Positions 6,941 through 14,706 of a DNA stretch of 64,000 bases are shown here, piece after piece. Origin of the DNA: Alloscardovia venturai. Lineage in GTDB: Bacteria > Actinomycetota > Actinomycetes > Actinomycetales > Bifidobacteriaceae. A model generated the notes under the pieces. It saw only the letters and a program-made list of their open reading frames with translations, was not told the origin of the DNA and did not search any database. Position 1 is the first letter of the stretch. Every line of letters begins with the position of its first letter. Made by a program: the position numbers and the translations under genes. The stretch covers positions 1 to 64,000 of the forward strand of contig NZ_JBHTHQ010000022.1 of the NCBI RefSeq assembly GCF_042676605.1, read 5' to 3'.

Positions 6941-9385
6941 TTGTTTACTCCAACGCATGTCCGACATATGGTTAAGCATCTTGTAGTTTTCACTCTTTCT
7001 CTGCTTCTTGTTCTAACTACCGCGTTAGGAAGCTCTGTCGCTGTAGCAGACACCACGATTACGCCTGAAGTCGCTTTGAGTGGTATCTACCCACACTATA
7101 CTGGCGGCACAGGCTCATATAGCCTTGACTATTATGTCGTGAAGTACACAGTAACGATGGATAAGCCACGCCTTTTTGGCATGAAGCAGACTGCCAACAC
7201 TATGGGTGTTCAGCTTCTTTCTGAAGACACTAATTCTCCAGTGGCAAGTGGAAATGTTATCAATGGATATGCATACTCCCAGCAGACGACTTATGTTCCT
7301 GATGGCTATACTTCGATTTTTACTCCTACACTGTCTGCGACGAATATAATTACTCTTTCTTTCAAGATTCCTGCGTCGAAACTTCAATACTGGAAGTTCA
7401 CGTCAGATATGTTCAAGTTCGACTTCATGCTTCTCAAAGAAGAGAACGGTGTTTATACTCAGCTAACTGATACGCAAGAATCGACGACAGGTACACAGAC
7501 TGGTTCTACTATCAAGACGAATTGGGTAGGGTATTACTACGACGATGGATATGTATCGCGTTTTAGAATTAGTAGTGTCGATGGGTCTCAGACATTACCG
7601 TCATTTTGTGTTGATGGCAAGACATCTACGTTGAATGAAGTAATCGGAACTTCTCGTATTGACGGCATTTCTACTGCCAAAGCAAAAAATTATTACTTCC
7701 AGAAGCTCTCTGAAGATAATCCCGCTGTCTATGGCGAGAATGGAGTTATTTCGACACGTTCTCAGGATGCTCAATATCGACCGTATACTTCTCAAGAAGA
7801 GATTATTAAGCACATTAAAATGGCGCTTTACTATTATCAGACTCAAGGTAGCACTGATAGTATTCTTTCTGCGAAGCGGAAGAAGACGAAGAATTATCAG
7901 CACTATCTTCTTGAGCAACAACTTATTTGGATGTATACCGATGGTATTGCTTCAAGTAATACTGCTTGGAAGAATGTGCATGACCACTATCTTTATACTG
8001 GCGATACTGCGAGTATTTCGTTTAAAGATACGCAGACTCTATTTTCGCGTATCGAAGCTCAGAATCTTACACAGAGCCAGCTTGATAGCATTACGTTGAC
8101 ATTCTGGCAAGGCGTGGGACCGACGGGTAGTGAAAAACGACCGAGTCAAAATCAGATGACTTATGAGTACAACCCAAACGTTGTTTCGCTTTCCGTAGTT
8201 AAGGTGGATGTGAATGCAACTACAACACGGCTTGCAGGTGCAACCTTCACTCTAAAGAATTCTGCTGGAGAAGTTGTCAGTACACAAACAAGCGGCGCAG
8301 ACGGTACTCTTACTTTCCGTAAACTTACTGACGGTACATATATGTTGCAGGAAACTGTGGCTCCTTCCGGTTATGACCTTAATGCGACTGTGTACACCGT
8401 AACTGTTGCGGGTGGCTCTTTCACTATTAAAGACATGCAGAATAATACTGTAGCTCTTAACTCATCTGGTCAGCTTCAAGTTGGCGATAAAAAGACGCCT
8501 GTCAAAGGTAAGTTCGCTGTGAAAAAGGTGGATGCTGACGATGTGAGTAAGACTCTTGCCGGTGCTACCTTTGAGCTCAAGCTCAACAGCACTTCAGCTA
8601 GTACATCTTTTGAGAAAACAACGGATTCACGTGGACTCATTTCCTTTGAAGATTTAGACCCAGGACAGTATCTCTTGAAGGAGAAAGAAGCTCCATATGG
8701 TTATCAGCTTGATAGTGCAACTTACGTGATTGACGTTCATGATGATGGAACCGTCACATGGAGGAATACTGCTACTGGAGAGTCTTCTTCGAGTGCTGGT
8801 CGTGACATCACTATCACCATAAAGGACTCTGCCTATCCACCGATGAAGGTGCAGGTAGTTAAGATGACTCACGTCGCTGGAGATGGTAGCGAAACGCAGG
8901 AAGTGCCTATTACATCTGGGAAACTTGTCCTGAAGCTAACCGCTGTAGCCGGGAATACACACGCTGTGCCTACTGGTAAAGATACTTTTGAGTTTGATTT
9001 GTCTACACAGCCATCTGACGGAACTGAAATGACACCACTAACGATGACTCTACCAGACGGGTTAAGTGGTGACTATATCCTCACTGAGGTGAGCGCTCCG
9101 GCGGGGTATGTAAAGACGAATAAGTCATACACGATTCGTGTCAATCCGGACAACAGGACCGTTACGCTGCTAGATTCTTCGAATTTGCCATCAACTGTGC
9201 TGTATAGATACGACGTGCAGGACAAGGTGGACGATATGAGAAGCCTCAAGATTTTTAATGAGAAACCAGAGTATCCGCATACAGGTGGCAGTGGAACTCG
9301 TATGTTCACTGTCGCAGGATGCATCGTGATGCTTATAGGTATTGCTATCGCCTTCGGATATCGAAGTAAAGCAAAGAATAAATAA
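6941..9385 (+). CDS. Thioester-domain pilus tip adhesin, sortase substrate
   Basis: This 814-residue surface protein is probably the tip pilin. The TTG start is chosen because ggggaggaaag lies just upstream; the later ATG at 6968 has no such site. A signal peptide (hydrophobic FTLSLLLVLTTAL, cleavage after SVAVA) is followed by a head domain with the two hallmarks of a thioester domain: Cys223 in PSFCVDG and Gln326 in EQQLIW. Such Cys-Gln thioesters bind host surface amines covalently. Three CnaB-type domains follow, each with an E-box (LQETVAPSGY, LKEKEAPYGY, LTEVSAPAGY) expected to form isopeptide bonds. The C-terminus has a sorting signal YPHTG near 778, a hydrophobic segment and a basic tail. 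YPHTG departs from LPxTG. It is the first gene of the operon. Confidence 0.85.
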   Translation: MFTPTHVRHMVKHLVVFTLSLLLVLTTALGSSVAVADTTITPEVALSGIYPHYTGGTGSYSLDYYVVKYTVTMDKPRLFGMKQTANTMGVQLLSEDTNSPVASGNVINGYAYSQQTTYVPDGYTSIFTPTLSATNIITLSFKIPASKLQYWKFTSDMFKFDFMLLKEENGVYTQLTDTQESTTGTQTGSTIKTNWVGYYYDDGYVSRFRISSVDGSQTLPSFCVDGKTSTLNEVIGTSRIDGISTAKAKNYYFQKLSEDNPAVYGENGVISTRSQDAQYRPYTSQEEIIKHIKMALYYYQTQGSTDSILSAKRKKTKNYQHYLLEQQLIWMYTDGIASSNTAWKNVHDHYLYTGDTASISFKDTQTLFSRIEAQNLTQSQLDSITLTFWQGVGPTGSEKRPSQNQMTYEYNPNVVSLSVVKVDVNATTTRLAGATFTLKNSAGEVVSTQTSGADGTLTFRKLTDGTYMLQETVAPSGYDLNATVYTVTVAGGSFTIKDMQNNTVALNSSGQLQVGDKKTPVKGKFAVKKVDADDVSKTLAGATFELKLNSTSASTSFEKTTDSRGLISFEDLDPGQYLLKEKEAPYGYQLDSATYVIDVHDDGTVTWRNTATGESSSSAGRDITITIKDSAYPPMKVQVVKMTHVAGDGSETQEVPITSGKLVLKLTAVAGNTHAVPTGKDTFEFDLSTQPSDGTEMTPLTMTLPDGLSGDYILTEVSAPAGYVKTNKSYTIRVNPDNRTVTLLDSSNLPSTVLYRYDVQDKVDDMRSLKIFNEKPEYPHTGGSGTRMFTVAGCIVMLIGIAIAFGYRSKAKNK

Positions 9386-9463
9386 GATTTTGCGCACACA
9401 AACGTGTGTACAGGAAATTGTATGAACCCCATACATCATGTCGATGATAAGAGAGGAGAGATG

Positions 9464-11572
9464 ATGCGAGCAAAGTCTAAAGTATTAGCTGCACTCGTTG
9501 CACTCTTTATGATGGTAGGTACTCCTGCAGCTGCAATGGGTACTGCTGTAGTGGCGCACGCCGCTAATGATAAGACAAGCACAGTTACCATTCACAAGTT
9601 GATGATGACTGATACTCAGTTGGATAGTTGGACAAGTCCTGAGAAGTATGATGGTACTCAGTCTCTCAGCGAGCTTTCTACACTTGCTGGTCAGGACCTT
9701 AAGGAAGTAGCAGGCGTTTACTTCGCAGCACAGAACAAGGCTGGAAAGTGGATTAATGCAAATGGTCAAGAAGTATCCTCAGCTAAGGATGCACTTGGCG
9801 GGCTGACCACAGCAACTGGTCTTGCTTTGAACGTTTCCAATTTTGATCAGTCCAAGCCAACCGTATACCGATTCGTGGAAGTCAAAGAGCTTTCTGAATA
9901 TAAGGGCGCTGATGGTCAGACTCTTTCACGTCAGAAGGCAACTGATATCGAGGTAACTCTTCCATTCGTAAAGGCTGATGGTTCTATTCTTGATAATGTT
10001 CAGACTTATCCAAAGAATACAGAAACTGGCAAGCCAGAGCACAGCAAGGCACTCGATACTTCTGCAGATAAGACTGGTAGCGATGTCAAGAATCACGGCA
10101 TGTCTGTGACTAAGGGCGACAATGTACCATTCGTTCTTACTACTAAGATTGCGGCTGGTTCTACTCTGAACAAGGCAGATTGGAACGATACCATGTCTGC
10201 TGGTCTCAAGATGAACAAGGATGTCACTATTACTGATAATGCAGGTGTAAACCTTGCTCAAGGTGACTACACTGTGACATACACAGATAAAGGTTTCGCG
10301 CTTGCACTGAAGGCTTCTGGCCTGACTAAGCTTGCAAAGGTTACCGCGCCAACGGATGCTTCCTTCAAGGTTTTGGGTGCAGACCCAGCTGTCAACGGTC
10401 AGAACAAGGCTGTGACATTTACTCTCAAGTATTCTGCAAACGTTACGGAAGACGCTCAAATTGAGCAGGCTCTCGATAACTCCTCCACCTTCCACTATGG
10501 AAACAATCCTGGATACACCACAGAGCCAGGCGACAACAATCCTCCAACCGTAACTCCAAAGAATCACGAGATTACTGTAAAGAAGTCCTTCACAAACGGA
10601 CCAACTGCTGCTTCTCCTACAACTGACTGGCCTGCTGGTTTGAAGATTACGTACACTCTTCAGGTATTTGATCCAACTACAGTAGACAGCGAAACAGCTG
10701 GTGCAGCGGACAATGGCTGGACCAATGTATCTGGTCAGTCCTTAGAGCTTAACGCTACTAAGACTACAGGTTCCTTCACAGGTCTTGACGATAGCAAGTC
10801 CTACCGAGTAGTAGAAACTGCAGTTGATGGTTGGGTACCAAACTACTCTGTAGATACTGATGGTAATGTTGTCGTAGTCAACAAGAAGAACGTCAACCCA
10901 CAGCCAATCGGTCCAAAGCACGTGACAGTCGTCACCTTCGGAAAGAAGTGGGTCAAGACTTCTCAAGAAGCGACTGAACGTCTTGCAGGCGCAAAGTTTG
11001 TCATCAAGAACAGTGCAGGAAAGTTCCTCGCTCTTCAGGAAGATGCAACAAACACAGCGAACAAGGCTGCTTATGAATCTGCTATGAAGGCATATCAGGA
11101 CGAAATTGCGAAGTTCAATAAGGACAATACTTCTACCACTCAGGCAAATATCGATGCTAAGTACAATGCGATGAAGGCAGCATATGAAGCAATGAATGAG
11201 CAATATCGCTGGGTAGACTCCCAAGATGATGCACTCGTGCTGACTTCTGACGAAGCTGGTCGTTTCGAAATTAACGGTCTGCGCAAGGATACATACAACC
11301 TCGTAGAAATCGCAGCACCAGCTGGTTACGCATTAAACTCTGCACCAATCAGCTTCGAAGTAAAGCCCGGGTCATACACCACTGGAAACATCGAATACAG
11401 TCCAACTGATGCTTCCAAGACTGCAACTCAGGTCATCAACAAGAAGGTTACCATCCCACAAACTGGTGGCATGGGTACCATTCTCTTCACTATTGCTGGT
11501 ATCGCCATCATGGTTGCAGCAGTTGTGGCTTTGAAGATGAACAACAAGAAGTCTGAATCAGACGCAGAGTAA
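9464..11572 (+). CDS. Major backbone pilin (SpaA/FimA type), sortase substrate
   Basis: The protein has about 702 residues from the ATG at 9464, chosen because aggag ends 5 bases upstream; an in-frame ATG at 9404 has no ribosome site. It starts with a signal peptide ending near VVAHA. The pilin motif core TYPKN (in DNVQTYPKNTETGK) supplies the lysine that sortase C joins to the next subunit. The fimbrial D2-type region and a C-terminal CnaB domain with E-box VEIAAPAGYAL follow. The sorting signal is IPQTG, then a membrane segment and a charged tail. Pilins of this kind polymerise into covalent fibres on the cell wall. It lies 78 bases after the tip gene. The family call is firm; its place as shaft protein rests on the pilin motif. 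Confidence 0.88.
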   Translation: MRAKSKVLAALVALFMMVGTPAAAMGTAVVAHAANDKTSTVTIHKLMMTDTQLDSWTSPEKYDGTQSLSELSTLAGQDLKEVAGVYFAAQNKAGKWINANGQEVSSAKDALGGLTTATGLALNVSNFDQSKPTVYRFVEVKELSEYKGADGQTLSRQKATDIEVTLPFVKADGSILDNVQTYPKNTETGKPEHSKALDTSADKTGSDVKNHGMSVTKGDNVPFVLTTKIAAGSTLNKADWNDTMSAGLKMNKDVTITDNAGVNLAQGDYTVTYTDKGFALALKASGLTKLAKVTAPTDASFKVLGADPAVNGQNKAVTFTLKYSANVTEDAQIEQALDNSSTFHYGNNPGYTTEPGDNNPPTVTPKNHEITVKKSFTNGPTAASPTTDWPAGLKITYTLQVFDPTTVDSETAGAADNGWTNVSGQSLELNATKTTGSFTGLDDSKSYRVVETAVDGWVPNYSVDTDGNVVVVNKKNVNPQPIGPKHVTVVTFGKKWVKTSQEATERLAGAKFVIKNSAGKFLALQEDATNTANKAAYESAMKAYQDEIAKFNKDNTSTTQANIDAKYNAMKAAYEAMNEQYRWVDSQDDALVLTSDEAGRFEINGLRKDTYNLVEIAAPAGYALNSAPISFEVKPGSYTTGNIEYSPTDASKTATQVINKKVTIPQTGGMGTILFTIAGIAIMVAAVVALKMNNKKSESDAE

Positions 11573-11617
11573 ACATCTGCGACAACACAAGATATACGAG
11601 AAGATAAAGGAGGCAGT

Positions 11618-12553
11618 ATGAAGTACAACACAATGAAGTCAGTTTTAACTGGTATGGCTGCACTTATAACTGTCTTCTTTGTCGTCCTTGTATCTTTCAC
11701 AGCAAGTGCCGCTCATGCGCAAGATACGTCGTACACTCTGAACATTCATATCAAGAATTACGATGCTATCTACGCGGCATACGGTGGAAGCACATCGACG
11801 AATCTACAGATGTGGGAAGTTCCGTCATCTGCATTGGCTGAGAATAGAGACATTCAAGACACATTCCAAAAACTTCATGAGAAGACTCAGGGAGCACTTG
11901 ACGCCACTTACTCGGCTGTACAAGTCCCTGTCACGTTTATGCGTGATGGAATTCATACGTCGAATGTAAAGCAAGGTATCTTCTACGTGCGTGGGAGTTT
12001 CCCGACCTCTGATAATCTCAATAAATTCGAGTTTATGGTAGACACTCGCGATGCTGGAACGTCGCATGTCATTGACATTGATGCAAAGTCTATCGTAGAG
12101 AATCCTCATGCACCTACCGGAAACTATTACTTCCTCAAAGTAGGTGATGATGCTGCACAGACCCCTTTGAGCGGAGCAGTATTCAAGGTATATACCTACG
12201 ATAAAGTTACCCATACATATTCTGACGTCATGGTATCAGGTAAAGCTTTGACCGTAACGTCAGATAAAAATGGTGAGTTCCATGTAAGTGATTTGCCTTA
12301 TGGTAACTATGCGCTTGAAGAAGCGAAGGCACCCGATGGCTTTGTCAAGCTCAACGGATACGTACACTTTACCATTGATTCTTCTACAAATCAGGGAAGG
12401 AAGCACAAGGTCCTTGTGATTGAAAATCATAGGAAGCCAAATATTCCACCCCTTGCCAAAACTGGTGCGTCAGTGATAGCTATTGCACTCATCGCAGTAC
12501 TTTTCGTAAGTCTGGGTATAGCTGTTTATCGCAAGAAATATCAGAGAATCTAA
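11618..12553 (+). CDS. Minor (probably basal) pilin, sortase substrate
   Basis: The 311-residue protein has a signal peptide (cleavage near SAAHA), an N-terminal region of about 130 residues, and one CnaB-type domain with the E-box ALEEAKAPDGF. The sorting signal is LAKTG, followed by a hydrophobic stretch and basic tail YRKKYQ. No YPK pilin motif is apparent, which argues against a shaft role and for a base or accessory subunit. The ATG is preceded by aaggagg. It lies between the backbone pilin and the sortase genes, as in other pilus operons. Assignment as basal is inference from size and order. Confidence 0.8.
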   Translation: MKYNTMKSVLTGMAALITVFFVVLVSFTASAAHAQDTSYTLNIHIKNYDAIYAAYGGSTSTNLQMWEVPSSALAENRDIQDTFQKLHEKTQGALDATYSAVQVPVTFMRDGIHTSNVKQGIFYVRGSFPTSDNLNKFEFMVDTRDAGTSHVIDIDAKSIVENPHAPTGNYYFLKVGDDAAQTPLSGAVFKVYTYDKVTHTYSDVMVSGKALTVTSDKNGEFHVSDLPYGNYALEEAKAPDGFVKLNGYVHFTIDSSTNQGRKHKVLVIENHRKPNIPPLAKTGASVIAIALIAVLFVSLGIAVYRKKYQRI

Positions 12554-12570
12554 AGATATGCGTATTTCTC

Positions 12571-12609
12571 ATGGTTCGGTTAGAAGTCTTGTCGCTTCTG
12601 CCGAACCAT
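12571..12609 (+). terminator. Hairpin between pilin and sortase genes
   Basis: The stem pairs 12571-12579 with 12601-12609 and continues inside with agaag at 12582-12586 and cttct at 12595-12599. A short T-containing tract (tactatttt) follows. Because the sortase genes lie downstream on the same strand without an evident new promoter, it could be a partial terminator that lowers sortase expression relative to pilins. Confidence 0.65.
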
Positions 12610-12680
12610 TACTATTTTGAGCATCACGATTTTAATTTGTCTGACAGAATATCCGAAGGAGACGGGAGAAGGCGGCAAGT

Positions 12681-13661
12681 ATGACAGATAAGAGACATGT
12701 CAATCCTACTCATAAGCCGAGCAAGTCTCTGAGCACTCGTAAACGTAAAAAGCTTATCGTCAATATAGCAATTGGGCTCGTTTTTGCCATTGGACTTGGG
12801 GTGCTTCTTTACCCACAAATTTCGCAGTTATACTATCGTATCGAGTCGCGCCAGCAAGTAGCAGACTTCGACGAGACAAGTAGATCCATCTCTCAAGAAG
12901 AGATCAACAAGCGCATGAAGCTTGCTGAAGCATACAACTCTACTCTCACAAATCTCGTCAAAGATCCTTATGGAAAAGATCAGAAGAAGCAAGGCGTCGC
13001 AGAGTATGCGCGGATGCTCGAAGTGCATGAAATGCTGGGACACGTTGAAATTCCTAGCATTGACGTAGATATCCCTATCTATGCGGGTACGAGTGAACAA
13101 GTGCTCGCTAAGGGTGTAGGGCATTTGGAGGGTACGTCGCTGCCCATTGGTGGAAACTCTACTCACACTGTGCTGACTGCTCATTCTGGTTATCCAACTG
13201 CTCGTCTTTTTACCGATATTCGCAAGATGAAAAAGGGCGATAAGTTTTATATTCACAATTTAAAAACGACACTTGCATACCAAGTAGATCAGATTTCCGT
13301 CATTGAGCCAACCGATTTTTCAAAGCTTCTTATCGTACCTGGTCATGATTACGCTACTTTACTGACATGTACGCCACTGTATGTTAATACGCATCGTTTA
13401 CTTGTACGAGGACATCGTGTCCCTTATGTGCCAGCCGCGGATGAGAAGATTATAGCGGAAAATCGAGCAGCATTTATCTATAAATATCTCTTCTACGTAT
13501 CAGTTGTAATCATTGCGGTGCTTGTGATGACGATTCTGTACCTGAGTCGTAAGAGAAAGATTATGCTCAAACGGCTAGCAGTGCAACGTGAGCTCATGCA
13601 GGAGACAGCGACTGCAAAGGGCAATGAGAACGGGGGAGAGACGGCTCGTGAGCAGAAATGA
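12681..13661 (+). CDS. Class C (pilin-polymerising) sortase 1
   Basis: The 326-residue protein has an N-terminal membrane segment (about 25-43) and a second near the C-terminus, as is typical of class C sortases. The catalytic residues are visible: His168 in LTAHSGYP, Cys230 in LLTCTP and Arg239 in HRLLVRG. VKDPYGKD at 93-100 is the lid motif with Asp95 and Tyr97, which covers the active site in this class. These enzymes cut the sorting signal between Thr and Gly and join pilins through the lysine of the pilin motif. It overlaps the second sortase gene by 14 bases. Confidence 0.9.
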   Translation: MTDKRHVNPTHKPSKSLSTRKRKKLIVNIAIGLVFAIGLGVLLYPQISQLYYRIESRQQVADFDETSRSISQEEINKRMKLAEAYNSTLTNLVKDPYGKDQKKQGVAEYARMLEVHEMLGHVEIPSIDVDIPIYAGTSEQVLAKGVGHLEGTSLPIGGNSTHTVLTAHSGYPTARLFTDIRKMKKGDKFYIHNLKTTLAYQVDQISVIEPTDFSKLLIVPGHDYATLLTCTPLYVNTHRLLVRGHRVPYVPAADEKIIAENRAAFIYKYLFYVSVVIIAVLVMTILYLSRKRKIMLKRLAVQRELMQETATAKGNENGGETAREQK

Positions 13662-14535
13662 GGCGAGAGCAATGGCTAAACGTAAGAAGGGGATAAAACG
13701 TAGCATCATTGCAATCATCGTTTTTATTGTAGGTTTGAGTATTTTTCTCTATCCTACGGTGTCAAATCTCTATTATGAGTTAGGCACGCAGCGTGAAATT
13801 TCTAATTACGATACTGCTGTGAAATCAGTCTCTCAAGAGGAGATTGCTAAAAAGCTGAAGCTTGCGAAGGCATATAACTCCACAATCGATGCTTCAAAGC
13901 TCGTCGAGCCGTTTACTCCCTCGCAAAAACGGCAGGGAGTCGCAGAATACGCTCGTATGCTTGAAGTCAAAGAAAAAATTGGCTATGTAGAAATTCCGAG
14001 AATTCAGCAGTCTTTACCTATTTATGCCGGAACTTCCGATGAAGTCCTGAGCAAAGGTGTGGGGCATATGGAAGGGACGTCGTTGCCTGTCGGTGGCAAG
14101 AGTACTCATGCAGTTTTGGCGGGACACCGAGGTCTCCCTACGAAAAAGATTTTTACAGATTTAGACAAAGTAAAGAAGGGAGATGTCTTCTTTATTCACG
14201 TTCTCGATAAAGTGCTCGCATATAAGGTAAATAGTATAAAAGTCATAGAACCGAGCGATTTTAAGCCGATACTTGTGCAACCTAGCAAGGATCTCGTGTC
14301 TCTTTTAACCTGCACGCCGCTAGGTATTAATTCTCACCGTTTGCTGGTGACAGGTTATAGGATTCCATACACCCCAGATGCGAACCTCAAGCTCAACGAT
14401 ATTTATTCTCTGAAACGAAAATATCTCATTGCTTGTGTCGTTTCGGGGGCGATAATTCTTGCACTTATATGTGTTATCCATCGTCAGCGAGTAAAGCTAC
14501 ACAGAAGCAATCAGGTCGAGTTTGAGAAAAACTAG
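13648..14535 (+). CDS. Class C sortase 2
   Basis: I place the start at the GTG at 13648, which has gggggag nine bases upstream and gives 295 residues; the ATG at 13672 is the alternative. Membrane segments lie near 19-35 and at the C-terminus. The catalytic set is His160 (LAGHRG), Cys222 (LLTCTPLG) and Arg231 (HRLLVTG). The lid region reads VEPF at 86-89 in place of the acidic DPW/DPY motif of sortase 1. It shares much sequence with sortase 1, so the pair probably arose by duplication. One enzyme may polymerise the shaft while the other adds the tip or base; this division is inferred. Confidence 0.88.
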   Translation: MSRNEARAMAKRKKGIKRSIIAIIVFIVGLSIFLYPTVSNLYYELGTQREISNYDTAVKSVSQEEIAKKLKLAKAYNSTIDASKLVEPFTPSQKRQGVAEYARMLEVKEKIGYVEIPRIQQSLPIYAGTSDEVLSKGVGHMEGTSLPVGGKSTHAVLAGHRGLPTKKIFTDLDKVKKGDVFFIHVLDKVLAYKVNSIKVIEPSDFKPILVQPSKDLVSLLTCTPLGINSHRLLVTGYRIPYTPDANLKLNDIYSLKRKYLIACVVSGAIILALICVIHRQRVKLHRSNQVEFEKN

Positions 14536-14575
14536 TTATCGATTTCTCACTGGTGATACAAATAAAATAGTGGGT

Positions 14576-14616
14576 TAAGAGGACTTTTGTAAACTAACTT
14601 TATGAAAGTTCTCTTA
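14576..14616 (+). terminator. Terminator of the pilus operon
   Basis: An 11-base stem (14576-14586 with 14606-14616, one G-U pair) is followed by the T-rich tttatttgag. It sits 40 bases after the second sortase gene and just before the adhE promoter. Confidence 0.7.
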
Positions 14617-14621
14617 TTTAT

Positions 14622-14650
14622 TTGAGTTTCCGTGCACGACCTCATAAAAT
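14622..14650 (+). promoter_or_regulatory. Promoter of adhE
   Basis: TTGAGT at 14622-14627 and TAAAAT at 14645-14650 are separated by 17 bases, close to the housekeeping consensus. The start codon of adhE follows about 57 bases later. I saw no clear Rex-type operator. Confidence 0.65.
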
Positions 14651-14706
14651 GTGATGTACAACACATTAAGAGACATAGAAGTCCTATCAGGCCGAAGGAG
14701 GTCCTC

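Noticed and set aside
14632..14706. Longer N-terminus for AdhE
   Set aside because: It begins within the promoter, and the GTG at 14707 has a near-perfect ribosome site.
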